Below are positions 1 to 12,818 of a DNA stretch of 64,000 nt, piece after piece. A program made the position numbers and the translations under genes. The stretch is from contig NC_081414.1 in NCBI RefSeq assembly GCF_030272615.1, positions 811,491,069-811,555,068 of the forward strand, written 5' to 3'. Source of the DNA: Cryptomeria japonica. Its lineage: Eukaryota; Streptophyta; Pinopsida; Cupressales; Cupressaceae. Position 1 is the stretch's first letter. Each line of letters opens with the position of its first letter. The notes under the pieces were generated by a model. That model did no database searches and had not been told where the DNA came from. It saw only the letters and a list, made by a program, of their open reading frames with translations.

Positions 1-2886
1 TTTTGTTATTAATTTTCCTGCTTAGATTGATCGCAAGAGAGTTCCATCATAGAGGGTACACTTTCCATTTTCTTAATTTGATATAATACTTAGTATTTAT
101 TCCTTCGCCTAACTTCACTCCTTGCGGTATTCCCCCTTGACACTCTATCAAAGGTTCACTGAACATGATAGACATTACACAAATCACATAAACTAGGGCT
201 AGCTAAATCAAACATTCAAAATGACCACTTGACACCTTACAAGGTAGAAGTAAAAGTTAAATTTACCAAGTCCAATATGAAGAAGCAAAAAGCTGGCAAT
301 CGAAAAATATCAAAATTAGCAACATGGCAAGTGCCCAAGTTCAAATGAAAAGAAAGAAAAATTTAGTGGTCCTTCCATCATAAGAAATATCAAAGAAATT
401 ACTAGTCCCTAGGTCACAATACACTATTCAAAAGACATTCGAAACATCGTTGAAATGAAAACTCAAAACAAAGTGACCATTTTAGCCATACTATAGGGAG
501 TAACCGTTGCACATCACCCAAGATCACATATCCTGAGTGTGTTAGGGAGTAATTATTAGACACTTAAGGCTATTAGATTATTTACATTTTTTTATTATCA
601 TAAAATATCTTATACACAAGAGATTACAATCATTTTATATAGATCATGTTCCATTTACATCATGCTATTACTATTACAAGCAACACTTTCCAATGTAAAC
701 CGCGATCCACTTAGGATTATCAACAACCATAGTTATATTCTAATAGATGGATGCACTAATTCTACAATCCTTCATCCATTCTTATTGGACTTCCATTAAC
801 CTAACAAAATATGATAATTCATTTGTTCAATATTACACAATAACTCATGCATGAATATCCCTCACTTACTAATGTGGTAGCTAGTTGAGTACCAAAATCA
901 ATACTTGTATGCTTAGAACCACTTAGGATTTGTACAATTCAATCATATAATTTATAGTGACATCTTTGTTTCCATAGCACCTTTCGCTAGCTCCTTACAT
1001 CTTCATATCTAATCATCAATTTGTTCCCATCAAGTAGGAGCTTGATGCCAAATTAATGACAATTATGGTTAAGAACAAACCAAGGGTGGAATAATCGCCA
1101 AGTAAAATCATTAATCCTTGACAACTAATTTCCTACTATCACACATACCATTTTCCTTTTTTAGTGACGTGGAAATTTGACTTATTCTCACCTACTCCAA
1201 TTATGCAACCATGAGAACAAGGGGGTGTGCACTCAAGAAGTGACAAGCATAGAAATCGACACCCTCCTTTTAATTAAATTTTGACTAAAAGGAAATTATC
1301 ATTTTCCATCTTGTTTCTTATATATTTAGTTGCTAGCTTACCACGAAATAAACATTTTTTGATTATCTTCAAGCCAATAAAATCACCTTCTCATCATAAT
1401 ATCAAGCTATCCTATTACTGCATAACATAAAGGTGTACTTTAATTACCAGTGTTTTAAGACTCCCATAATTTTCAATTTCTTCCTTAGCTAACCACATAA
1501 ATAGTCTCCTTACCATTGTACTCATAAATCCTAGTATTTGAACAACATATTACATTGCCAACTAATTCTCATTAAAACGGTGGTAGTATTTATACTGCTA
1601 TACTATCCTTCCATATGCCTTATCCAATTTGTATGTTGACTCGTCCATACCTAATGTTCCTCATACTTTCACACTCAAGTGCCATTATTTTGCAAACCTC
1701 CTTCGGTTGTGCCAAAGTAGTAAAAATGTTCCAAACTGACTTGTATCTATTTACTAGTCATGATTGGGTTGCACTTTCTCTTTAGGTTTTGAATGCACAT
1801 AAGTTACTCATTACCTGATTATTTGATCATGATTCTTCTCCCCTCCTTATCCTTTAGTAGGGATTCTGTGTGATTCTCAAACCATCTCTACTTTCTTCAC
1901 AATTTACTTAGTCCTCTCAAGATTATTTTCCCATAAAGGAGCTAGTTGTGACTTTACTCTTCTTGATCTCCAATTATTGGACATAACTATGAAAGGACTT
2001 AGGATTCATTAGAAATTACATGATTTAATCCAAGGAGGTTCACGTCTCCTTGCTTCTCATTTCAATTTATCTATAGTATTACTAGGATTCATTTATCAAG
2101 GAGATTGCCATTCACCATTTCAGCCCTCATCCTCAAGGATATCCACCAATAGCTTCTTTGCATTGATACAAGAATTACCTAATAGATGATCTGAATAAGA
2201 GTAACCTATTACGGTCACATGCTTGAGGTACCTATCCATTAGGATAGGATAATTCTTCTACTCAAGATTTATAAAGGTACCTCTTAACTCGCTCTTCATT
2301 GGTGCCTCATATGGCGATCATAGTTTTCAAACCACCACAATTTCACATAGTTTTAAATGTTAACTAGAACTATCTCTATCTCGATTGACTTGTTTATTGT
2401 GCCTTCATCTCATGTCTATCTACCTTTCTTGACTTGCCATGCCAAGAACATACCCCGACTGATGATATTGCCTTAGTACTATTATGAGTATTATATTGTA
2501 GAATTAACTCCCCATACTCGATTTGACTAGGTACAATTGTTGCAATTAGGTTCCAATTGAATGGCAACCTCATATGTACCAGTGATCTAAATTCAATCGT
2601 GAAACATAAAAAATATTTTCATATAGATATATTTTAAATTTTCGTAGTCTTTTAGGTCTTGTTATGCCATAACCATTATGACTAACTATTTTTGAATTTC
2701 AAGGCTTTTAGTGACCCTTGGAACCCCCTGAATTGATATATATTGATCCTTTGGTTAAAATGAATTTTACTTTTGTTTCACTTCATTATTTTGCAGGTTT
2801 TTACCTAGGTGTTATATTCCGAAGTCATAGTTTGAACTGACTAAGTTATGAATGTAGCCCATGTTCTCCAGTGTATGAACCTAGGG
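1..2886 (-). other. Non-coding interior next to a minus-strand PBS (element E0)
   Basis: AT-rich stretch with no open frame of useful length on either strand and no protein motif I recognise. Its right edge is a minus-strand primer-binding site (2887-2900), so on the minus strand this would be the leader and interior just downstream of a 5' LTR. Nothing else supports a gag or pol assignment. It may be a decayed interior or a long untranslated leader. Confidence 0.4.
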
Positions 2887-2900
2887 CTCTGATACCAAAA
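2887..2900 (-). other. Primer-binding site of element E0
   Basis: Plus strand reads GCTCTGATACCAAAA, so the minus strand reads TTTTGGTATCAGAGC. This is the usual plant copia/gypsy primer site complementary to the 3' end of initiator methionine tRNA. It directly abuts a TG-start LTR edge (TGTCTTACCC at 2901), which fixes the orientation as minus with the LTR to the right. Confidence 0.7.
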
Positions 2901-3218
2901 TGTCTTACCCAAACTTTTGGGCAAAAACAAAACAACAATTTTTTAAATTTTTTAAATTTTAAAACACTTAATTACTTATAACCTACGTTTAATTGGATGT
3001 GATAACTTAATAAGTTTCACTAAAAGATATCTTAATTGAAATTAAGATTGAGCCTCTAATACAAAAATAAATTTATTTTATTGAATTAGGGGGCTTAGGT
3101 CTTTCCCAAACCCTCTAAGTGAGCTTATAATCAATTTAATTAGATTTCATCTTAATGTTGGAAACCGTCCAATAAACTTGAATGCAATTCCTAATAAAAT
3201 TATATTTTAATACTTTAC

Positions 3219-4151
3219 ATCTTCAATAAGTTTCATTAACTAAAGATGAAATTATTCTTATATAGCCAACTCAACCCTTAAAATTAATTATTCCACCCAA
3301 TAAAATCTTCAATTTTAATTACATTAAGAGTTATTATTATTTCTTTATAATATTTGAATAATTTCAAATTCATTGTATTAATATTAATTAATTGGGAAAT
3401 TGAATATAAAGATCCAAATGACATTATAATAATCAACTCATTAATAATATATCCTATTAAATATATCTCACTTTAATGGAAGCTTGTTTCTCATTAAAGA
3501 TTTCAAATAATCATGTACAATACAATTACCCCCTTAGGGTTTAAATAATACCCCATTTAGAAAGTAAAGCACCCCCTTAGAAAACAAATAAAATATCCAG
3601 CTAAAATATTACCATAAAAATTTCCCTTATATTAAAATAACTCTAATTAAGTTAATATAAATCCCTCCATTAAGAGATTATAACAAAATACCTCTTTAAA
3701 TTTAAAACCCCTTTAAATAAGAGTGAACACATTAACTCATTATAATTTATTTATTTTTAATGAAGTTTTCCGCCCAAAACTTTATTTTGAATTTAAAGCC
3801 CTCTTTAAATATAATATTCCTTTTAAACCCTAGTTGGGGTTTCTCTACTTTAAAAAAAAAAACTTAAATTCTTCTCTCCTTTTCTTTGTATTCCTAACCG
3901 AATTTAGGGTTAAACATTTAACTTTATTTACTGATGTAAGGCAGGTAAACCATGGTAGAAAGTATGGAGGGGCTCCAGATTTCACACATGCGGCATGGTT
4001 AATGCACAGGGGGTCAAAGGGAGGGGGTCGCACCCCTTGCAGGTTGCCATAGGGGCGGCCATGCCTCCCACTATAAGTGGCCCGCAGTGGTGGTAGATCC
4101 CTTGGCGGCGGGTGAGGGGGTCGTGGCTCCCCACACCATCGCTTCTTCATC

Positions 4152-4156
<5 letters not shown>
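3219..4156. repeat. Duplicated segment Y, copy A
   Basis: Starts ATCTTCAATAAG and ends CATCTAGT, directly before a TA microsatellite. It matches 12815-13870 along its length. It runs from AT-rich sequence through an AAACCCTAGTTGGGG box and an A-run into a GC-rich block (about 3950-4140). Copy A has roughly 60 extra bases in the GC-rich block. Short open frames here are not conserved between copies and are not genes. Confidence 0.8.
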
Positions 4157-4157
<1 letters not shown>

Positions 4158-4245
<88 letters not shown>

Positions 4246-4366
4246 ATATATATATATATATATTTATATATAAATAGAATAAACAAGTTTCAAATCAGTT
4301 TAATATATATATACACACACACACATGTGTGTATATATATATATACATATATATGTACATATATGT

Positions 4367-4429
<63 letters not shown>

Positions 4430-4655
4430 CATATATGTATATGTATATGTATATGTATATATCTACATATATATATATGTGTGTGTGTATATATATATAT
4501 ACACATATGTATATATATGTATATATCTACATATCTATATATACATATATATATATATATATGTATGTATATATATGTATATATATATATATGTATATGT
4601 ATATGCACATATATATATATATATATACATACACACACACACACACATATATATA
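4158..4655. repeat. (TA)n-rich microsatellite, left half, with hexamer tract
   Basis: Half a kilobase of TA, TATG, CA/TG and related steps, including a clean ACATAT hexamer array at about 4363-4430 and CA runs at 4315-4325 and 4631-4646. It follows Y copy A and is cut by E1. It resumes at 11269 on the other side of E1, so the original tract was about 850 bp. All open frames in it are Ile/Tyr/His low-complexity artefacts. Confidence 0.95.
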
Positions 4656-5332
4656 TGTTGGAATACAATGAACCCAAGAACATTGAGAGGGGGGGTGAAT
4701 CAGTGTTCTGCCGGTATCACAAGATTTTAACCTTTTATAACATACACATATAAACCGGTAAATGAAGAAATACATAACATGAACCAAATAAACTAGCCAC
4801 ATGAATGAACACCATAACACATAGAATCTATATGTGGAATACCTCAAAGAGGAAGAATCACAATGGGATTTGTGACCCACAATATCAATTCACTAGCCAT
4901 ATGAAAGATATTACATAGCATGTGGGTCTGCACATGCAAAAAGGCACAATACCTAGAGCATACTACTCAAGACAAAAGAGTCTCACTGACTACAAGCTTT
5001 TTCTGAAATAAAACAGTACTAGTGAACTCACAAAATGCATTTGCAATGCTATAAAGAGTTTCAGTTAAAGCTCTGTTCTATACCGGTTCATAAACCTTGA
5101 ACCTTCTACTGATATCTCCTTTCCTCCAAGAATTCTTTATAAACTATCTACTAATCATAGAATGATATTACATTCGCATACAAATGATCTACATACATAT
5201 CCTTTGCATGACCCTGAATACTCAATGTCGGTATCTGTTGGTGTATGCCTCCAAATGTTGGTATATGCCTTCAATAGAATATTGTTGCCATTAGTGACAA
5301 AATATGATTCCAATGAGTGTCAATTTCCAACA
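4656..5332 (-). mobile_element. E1 3' LTR (left copy, 677 bp)
   Basis: On the plus strand it begins TGTTGGAATACAATG and ends TTTCCAACA, directly followed by the complement of the PPT. It is 245 bp shorter than the other copy. Relative to 10347-11268 it skips the segment between TTTGCAT (about 5209) and GACCCTGAATAC. The missing part corresponds to about 10885-11137 of the longer LTR. Confidence 0.9.
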
Positions 5333-5345
5333 ATCTCCCCCTTTG
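5333..5345 (-). other. E1 polypurine tract
   Basis: Plus strand ATCTCCCCCTTTGG, that is CCAAAGGGGGAGAT on the minus strand, immediately before the 3' LTR. It primes plus-strand DNA synthesis in LTR elements. A second copy of the motif lies 163 bp further inside (5496-5508). Confidence 0.85.
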
Positions 5346-5558
5346 GAATTGATGGAAACACTCATGTGAAAAATGGATTCCTTGCCGGTTCAACTAAAAA
5401 ATGAATCATAGTCCCCCTGAGCTGATTGACCCTGTCAGCAATATACTCTACCTACTGTCCCCTTAGGATTACATACATATTTTTCACATGCATACACTCC
5501 CCCTTTGGCATGAATGTCAAAGATCGGTGAAAGAATTAAAGAATAATTACAAATTACT

Positions 5559-8500
5559 TTACCAAAGCTTGACCAATCTAAAAATTTCCAGGTAAGCTTT
5601 CTCTAGCAACTGTACATAGGTATCCCAGCCGGTTTTGAATGTTTCAGGTATGGATACATGTCCACTTAGTAAATGTGCTAGTGTTTCTTTCTCAGTGACT
5701 TCTGCCGATGTGGGTTTTGCAATCATATCCATACATTCCCTCTTATTTACACCAAGTGAATCCAATCTTGGACTCACCAAACCTCTAAGACCCCTTTCTC
5801 TCTGAATGATCTTGTCTCTTTCCTTTTCAAAAGAAAAAACTTGGTTCTCTAAAGTCAAAATTTGTCCATCAATGGAAGTTGTAAGTGAAGTTAGTCCATA
5901 AAAAGAATTAACAATATTAGCTATATTTTCATGTAATCCCTTTAACCTTTGATCTACATTAGCTGTAAGAATTTGTATATTACAACAAACCCTATAGATG
6001 TTAGTATACTATTTCAAAGAATTTTCAATTATTACAAGTTTCTCTTCAACCTCCCTCTTTTTTGTCTCAATAATCTAGTCAAAAGCTGCTTTCTTGGCCA
6101 GATTAAATCTTTCAAGTGCCTTCTTGTTTGAAATCTATTGCAATGACTGAAAGTTTTTAGATATATGCTCTATTAATACCTTAATCTTTCCAGAAGGCCT
6201 CGCTTCATTTTCAATCATACAATCAGGAATCAATATATGCAAAATTGTTATTGATTGATCTATTATTCCTTTGTCTATAGATCCCTCCTTCATTAGCTTT
6301 TAAGTAGCCATCATCATTACCTCTGTGGGACTCATCTTTGTAATTGATTTCTTCTCAACTTGAGAAGTGTCAATTGCCAAATATTTTGCAGGGGAAACAA
6401 CTGTCTGTTCAGTTTCCTTTTCCTTATCTTCTATATCCTCTATCAGTGAATCTCTTTTCTCCTCTACTACTACAACGGTGGCTTCACCACTTGGTGCAGT
6501 ATCAATTACTGTCGGTGGAGTATTATCCATAATATTATTTATAAGATATACATTATCTATATTATCTTGCCCAGGCTGTACAAATGTAGTCTCTGTCGGT
6601 TTAGTCTGTACACTTTCATCAGTTTTGGGTTTAACTGTCATTTCACTCAAAATTTGAACTGAACTTTCCAAAATTCCTTTCCCTTTAGATTTGTCCGAAA
6701 TGGTGGGAGTTGTTGCCTTAACAAATTCTTCTTGAGAGGTGAGAAAATCAGGATTCTTTTGGAAGAATTTGGTCCAACCATCCCTAGTCTCATTTATTAT
6801 CTCATTCACTCTACCCACCATTAGGCCTATTTGTTGGGTTTTGCTAGTAAAGACTATTTTATTAGCAACATCTATACATCTTTTCATTTCTTCATTGTTT
6901 ATAGAGCCACACATATTCAAAAGTTCAACTTCTTTGATTTCTTTGTCCCTCCTAATTGCATCTAATCTTCTTGCATCTAAATTATTGTACAATGATAAAT
7001 GAATTTCCTTCAAAATCTCTACCAAAGCCTTCTTATATATGTCTGTATATAATAAAATTGCTTCTTCTATTTCATCTTTCTCATTATCTTCTAAATCTTC
7101 ATAGAAATTTGACACTTTCTTCAACATTCCATCTTTAGTTATTTCATCAATCAATTCTGCACAAGTCATTGGGGGTATTATGGTAACATTACTAGATTCA
7201 ATTGCTTTATCAATTGCACTCTTTTTCTTCTTTCTAGGGGTTACAAGAGCGAATGGAGCAGGTTGCGTCTTCTTTGCCGGAGGTGGGGGTGCAGTTGTTA
7301 CCTTTCTAACTAGCTTCCTCCTAGGTTCCACCTTCTTCTCCTCTACCGGAGGCTTGTTAGCTTTATTCCTTTGTACCCTTCTGAATGCAAGAGATTGATT
7401 ATCTTCTAGATCAAAATCAGAAATGATAGAAGAAATAAAAGTCTCAGGTTTCTTAACCTCAGGAGCACTAGCTGCTGCCGGTTGAACTACTGGTTTAGAT
7501 CCAGAACCTAGTTCTGTGTCTATCATGTGCATTACATCCTAAACAAATGTAGACATTTTTTCTATCTTCTTTTCTCTTCTTTTCCAGTTGAAACTAGTCT
7601 TAACCTCAAAAGCCTTTTCCTGTATAGTGCCAAAGTGTTCAGCCTTATCATCCAAAGGAGCATCAATCAACATTTTAGCATATAACTCCAAAATGCTATC
7701 ATCTACCTCCTAACCTAATTATGTAACCCATATAGTTCTAGGTTCCACTGCTTCCATCAGTATCTCATCTATTTTGACCATAAATCCAATATCAGTGGAG
7801 TATTTCTCCACAATGTGCTTGAAAATTCTTTCCCTCAGTCTCATATTTTCCTAAAAAAGTTTTGAAGTATCCCCATAGCTTCTCATCCCTATTACTGCCA
7901 AGACCGGTGCTTTCTTCTTTGATCTGCATACATACTGGTATGTCATGTGCCCAACACTTCTTTCCCAAACTCAGTAGCTCATTCATGAAGTATAACATCA
8001 AGCAGACAATAAGATTGCCAAACCTGAGATTTCCTTTCTTAACCCCTTTAATTTTGCCAAGATTTATCATTAACTCACTCCTAAGCCATTCACACAAATC
8101 ATAGTTCTCATTGTTCTTTAACATATGATAAGAAGCATGGATGCAGGAACTGGCAATAGAGTTCAATCAACTTAATTGAGTTACCTTGTAGCCAATGATC
8201 ATGCTGGAAAATTTCACATCAGTGTCTTTGATGGTGTTGACCCTCATAGATCTTCCATCATGAGTTGCGTCAGTGAGCTTCTCAATCGCAGTGGTGGAAA
8301 TCTTCTTTTTTGGTTCTTGTCCAACTTTAGGTAAGCCGGTGACCGCTTGAATAGATTCTTCAGTAATCATGTGGGGTTGGTCCAGCTAGATAAATTCATT
8401 ATGGACCCTACTGGGAACATATCGGATCACTTCATCCTTGAATTCCGGAATGTATAGGATTCTGGTTAACCCTAGATCCTCAATGATTTGATATTCCAAT

Positions 8501-8766
8501 TTGATAGTACTGGAGCTGCCTAGTATCACAATTTGATACATCCCTTTGATTTCCTCTATGCCTAAATATTTCAAGGTGTAGTGGATATAGGCCTTGACAT
8601 CTTCTATATAAACCATTCCATCGAGAACCCTCGAAAATACGCCAGTAGAATCTTCCTTCATAGCGATTTGGGGAACTTCCTTGAAAATAGGCCTAAGCCT
8701 ATCCTTGACTTCAAAAACAGTGGGATTTTCAATAAAATTAGGAACAGATGATGATCAAAATGCCAT
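5559..8766 (-). pseudogene. E1 ORF2 relic, large protein of unknown function
   Basis: Homologue of E4 ORF2, running right to left from an ATG at 8766. Conserved blocks appear in the same order: ENPTV..EV near the start, R-[IY]-V-x-S-R-V-H-x-E-F at about 8390, AVTGLP at about 8340, C-E-W-L-R and L-R-F-G-N-L at about 8050, a basic P-R-K-K-K-K tract at about 7215, and G-R-V-N-E-I at about 6800. The longest surviving frame is 410 codons (6300-7532). It has an Ala/Pro/Lys-rich start, an acidic helical middle and a Thr/Val-rich tail. The C-terminal part (5559-5858) matches the coiled-coil end of E4 ORF2 around S-P-R-L-D. It is broken by several stops and at least one frameshift between 7792 and 7532. 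The function is not recognised. Confidence 0.7.
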
Positions 8767-9015
8767 TTCATAGAAATACTTGGAGAATAGTCGTCGGTTG
8801 AAGGGTTTTGATTACTTCTCAAATGACTGCTGGAAACTCTTTAGAATGCCTTTACTTTCTCTTGATCATTTATGATTCACCTTTTCTTTGCTATGGTTTT
8901 CTTGAGTGTTGGTGAGTGAAAATGAGTCCATTTTCTCTTTTATCAGTGAGTAAACCCTAATTCATCATTGCAATAAATTCTTAGCGATGTGCCCTACCGA
9001 ATGCCGATTTCACAG

Positions 9016-9022
9016 CTTTATA
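9016..9022 (-). promoter_or_regulatory. Possible TATA box before E1 ORF2
   Basis: Minus strand TATAAAG about 250 bp upstream of the ORF2 ATG. It sits in the same ORF1-ORF2 spacer as a TATAAAA in E4. A short motif in AT-rich DNA is weak evidence; only the shared position makes it worth listing. Confidence 0.25.
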
Positions 9023-9121
9023 TCAAGTGAACCTCCATCAATGATCAATACCACTCTTCAGATCTCTTCCGAGGAATATACAATATTTGCAATGAATTTT
9101 CCAACCCCTAAGGTGTATGCC

Positions 9122-10272
9122 TCAGTTACCAGTTGAATTTCCCGCCAGTGCAGGAGTTCTTTGGTCTACCAGTGGAGTTACAGGTGCAGTTACTGGTGTA
9201 GTTGCATCTCTACATGGTTCTTCAGATTTTCTAACCCATCTCTTGGTGTGATCTTGTTGTATTTCATCTACCTTCTGCTTTCCTTTCTCATTTCCTTTAT
9301 CATTTCTAATCGATGTATACTTGCTTCTAGAGTACTTAGCAATATGACCTATTTTGTTGCATGCATAATATGTAACATTGTTATTTTGAATTTCTTTGAC
9401 ATATCCGGTATCATTCCTTGACCTACATTGATTAGCCAAATGACCAAAATTTCTACATGCATGACATTTGATATTCATTTTCCAATCTTCTAACTGGTGA
9501 CCATATTTCTTTCAATTTGTACATTCACCGGGAACTGAATTGTAGTTTTTTTTTCTCTCTTTCTACATTGTCTAGCCATATGCCCAAATTTATTACAAAC
9601 AAAAATTCTACCATTGAATTTGTAAGCATTAGATTGCCTTACCATTTTTCTCCGGTCTGATGAGTTCTACATACCAGTTGTCTGATCTTCATTTGCAGTA
9701 CTGGAGCTTTCACCTTGTACAAATCCAAGTCCTCTAGAATATTCACTATGCCTTTCTCTTTTCAATAAGTCATCCAACTATGCAACACTAATCCTGAATT
9801 TTTCTTTATACTCACTTGCAGTGGTTAGTTCATCTCTAAGAGTTGTTATTTGTCTTTCAAGATCTTGTTCATTATTTTGGGAGTGTACCAACTCAGTTCT
9901 CAACATATTATTATCATGAGTCAATCTACCACATTCATCAAATTTGATCTTCTGAGATATAACAAGATTTTCTTCCTTCTTCTTTCTGTCCTCAATATCT
10001 TTTGATAACCTCATAGTCAGGTCTTGTATTTCATTCTTCATGAGCATGTTTGCTTGACTCAGTTTTTGGCATTGTTCCTTAAGTACATTTTTCTCTTCAT
10101 CATCCTAGTTTTGCAAAGGTTCATTTCTCTTAGCTTGAGCAAATGATAACCTTTCTTGCAGAATAAGAATAAATTCATTAGCAGAATTCAATTCATCTTG
10201 CAGTTTCAAGTTATTCATCCTTTCAGCATCAGAGTCCTCAAGTGCCATCTCAAGTTGCTTCTCCATAGCCAT
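9122..10272 (-). pseudogene. E1 ORF1 relic, gag-like coiled-coil and zinc-knuckle protein
   Basis: The likely start is the ATG at 10272, shortly after the PBS. The first two-thirds (10272-9778) is heptad-like and charged, matching the E4 ORF1 coiled coil (R-L-S-K-D-I-E-D-R-K-K-K corresponds to R-F-C-K-E-I-E-D-R-K-K). The end carries CCHC knuckles. One is intact at about 9470-9430 (C-H-A-C-x4-H-x4-C). The next at about 9370 has lost its first and last cysteines (to Tyr and Ser). Stops at about 10104 and 9777 and a frameshift before 9478 disable it. By analogy with gag it would bind nucleic acid and assemble particles. Confidence 0.75.
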
Positions 10273-10332
10273 GTTCAATGATTCCGGTTTCAGGATCTTT
10301 CTCAAGTTGTTAAACTTCCTCCAAGATACCAA

Positions 10333-10346
10333 GATTTGATACCAAT
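10333..10346 (-). other. E1 primer-binding site
   Basis: Minus strand ATTGGTATCAAATC directly after the 5' LTR end (...CCAACA). It matches the tRNA-iMet primer site used by all the copia-type elements here, with decay in the last bases. Confidence 0.75.
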
Positions 10347-11268
10347 TGTTGGAATACAATGAACCCAAAAACACTGAGAGAGGGGGTGAATCAGTGTTCT
10401 ATCGGTATCACAAGATTTTAACCTTTTATAACATACACATATAAAACGGTAAATGAAGAAACACATAACATGAACCAACTAAACCAGCCACATGAATGAA
10501 CACCATAACACATAGGATTTATACGTGGAAAACCTCAAAGAGGAAAAACCATGGTGGGATTTGTGACCCACAATATCAATTCACTAGCCATATGAAAGAT
10601 ATTACATAGCATGGGGGCCTACACATGCAGGAAGGCACACTGCCTAGAGCACAGTTCTCAACACAAAAGAGTCTCATTGACTACAAGCTTCTGTTGAAAT
10701 AAAACAATATTGATGAACTCAAAGAATGCATCTACAATCCCAAAAAGAGTTTTGGTTAAATCTTTGTTCTGTATGGGTTCATAAACCTTGAACCTTCTAC
10801 CGGTATCTCCTCTCCTCCAAGAATGCTTTATAAACTATCTACTGATCATAGCATGATATTAAATTTGCATGCAAATGATCTACATACATATCCTTTGCAT
10901 CACACAGATCTGCTACCATGTCATATACATTGTCCTCTTCACTTGTCCTATATCAAAATGACCTAACAGACTGACTTATATACCCTTACAAACAATATGC
11001 CTTATGTCGGCTTACAATAAAAAAAATATTCGATGTCGACCCAATACAATAATTACAAAATGATTATACAATAAAACATTTCGGATCCAAACTGATGTTG
11101 GCTTCACTGAAGTGCTGGATACTGGTGTCAGTGACGACCCTGAATACTCAATGCCAATATCCATCGGTGTATGCCTCCAAATACTGGTATATGCCAATAT
11201 ATGCCTTCAATATAATCTTGTTGCCATCAATGACAACATATGATTCCAATGAGTGCCAATTACCAACA
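10347..11268 (-). mobile_element. E1 5' LTR (right copy, 922 bp)
   Basis: Plus strand begins TGTTGGAATACAATG and ends TTACCAACA. It is nearly collinear with 4656-5332 except for the extra 245 bp. It contains the LTR box shared with the other families (complement at 10521-10555: ACGTGGAAAACC ... AAAAACCATGGTGGG). Confidence 0.9.
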
Positions 11269-11314
11269 ACATATATATATATAAATATATATATATATGT
11301 ATATATATATATAC

Positions 11315-11346
<32 letters not shown>

Positions 11347-11620
11347 GTGTGTGTGTATATATATATATTTATATATGTATGTATGAATATATATCTATAC
11401 ATATATGTATGTATATATATACATATATATGTGTGTGTATAAATATACATATACAGATATATATGTATATATATGTATATGTATATATATACATAAATAT
11501 ATATACATACATATATACATATATACATACATACACATATATATATACATATATATGTATATATATTTTTATATGTATGTATATGTATGTATATATCTCT
11601 CTCTCTATATATATACATAG
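11269..11620. repeat. (TA)n-rich microsatellite, right half
   Basis: Continuation of the tract interrupted by E1: TA, TATG and CATA steps ending in a CT run near 11597-11606. Open frames in it are low-complexity artefacts. Confidence 0.95.
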
Positions 11621-12818
11621 GTGAAACTCATTGTTTTATAACAGATTTAATTATTTTAAACAACAGCATTAATAATTCTTCATTTACATGCACTTGTATC
11701 TATATATATAAGTATTTTTCTACACATGTAATTGCAGATTTACATGTTATAGAAGCATTAAATTATTTAGCCATACATGCATAAGGGTAAAAACATGTTT
11801 TATATATAAAGTTTCAATAGGGTTTTTTAAATCAGCTGGGTATTAAACATCCTAATGTAGGGTTAAATGATGTTCTTTTATTTTCTTATATGAAGAATTG
11901 TATTCATACATATAAATATTTACATTTATAATTAAATAAACATATACAATCCCATCTACACAAACAAATGATTTATCAAGAAGTTGTTTTCTGATTTATA
12001 CATTCTGATTTAAGCTATGAAATGCACGCATATCTATTTAAAACTGCATGTTAAATTCAGAAACATAAATAGTTTTAGACAACAAATGGAATATAAGAGA
12101 TAAATATACAGTAAATAAAAGGTATAGCTTCTCATTTAATTTCTTTACTAGAGATTACAGATGAGATAAAATACTGCAACTTAAATTTATTTTCTTAAAC
12201 TATTTAATGAGAAAACAACATAAAATACACATCTTTCTTTCTATTTCTATTTTACAATGGCAAAAGTAACATTACAAACATTCGAGCCCTTTTTTTTTTT
12301 ATAATGAAAGCAAGAATAATAGCATTTTTATATTTTCTTTTCTTTTTAGAATTCTTCAAGATACACAAATGATACTCTATCAGCAATACACATGTAGATC
12401 ACATTTCTTCAAGTCTGCCACAAGGATACCATCCTTTCTTTCTCCTCCTAGTTTCAACAAGAAACCTGCAAATAAAGCTTGTAATATGACCATGGAGGAT
12501 CACCTCCCATCCTAGGCTTACAAGAAGCCACCCTCAAGCTCGGAGAACCAGGCTAAATGGGTTACAAACAACTCAACAATACATGCAAGAAAAAATCACA
12601 CAAAACGTTAACTCCCAACCCAAGGATTCACATTGTCACTATGTGACTAATTTTGTGGGGTGAAGGTGGACAAAGCACCTAGAGGAGATCTGGAGGGGAT
12701 CTGCATGAAAAGAGAAACAAATGCCTTCACAAGGCTACCGAAAATACAACCAACTCAAGGTCACATACTTGACCCAAAAAATTCCCTTATGATACCCATG
12801 GTTTACAAGCCCAAATCT
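11621..12818. repeat. Duplicated segment X, copy A
   Basis: Begins GTGAAACTCATTG and matches 31348-32598 (GTGAAACTCACTA...) with small indels; copy B has about 50 bp that A lacks near 12020. The end, ...TTACAAGCCCAAATCT, joins directly to the interior of segment Y copy B. In copy B the sequence instead continues AAATCTCCTCTTATG, so the ATCT at 12815-12818 is the duplication junction. No coding potential. Confidence 0.8.

Larger units (their letters stand above)
4656..11268 (-). mobile_element. E1: non-autonomous copia-like LTR retrotransposon, two-ORF type
   Basis: Minus-strand element with LTRs 4656-5332 and 10347-11268, PBS at 10333-10346 and PPT at 5333-5345. It lies inside a TA microsatellite; flanking 5-mers are ATATA and ACATA, a one-mismatch TSD in simple sequence. 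The interior holds a degraded gag-like ORF1 and a degraded ORF2. I find no protease D-S-G, integrase D-D-E or RT FVDD motif. Gene order, size and LTR match E4 although the sequence is quite diverged, so E1 is an older member of a sister family. Confidence 0.85.

Noticed and set aside
1-2886. Possible host gene or gag remnant
   Set aside because: Short fragments look protein-like in places, but no sustained frame or motif could be supported.
4087-4753. Several overlapping open frames of 100-194 codons
   Set aside because: They translate TA/CA/TG microsatellite into Ile-Tyr-His repeats on both strands; no biological coding signal.
11095-11624. Open frames of 115-156 codons
   Set aside because: Same microsatellite artefact on the right side of E1.
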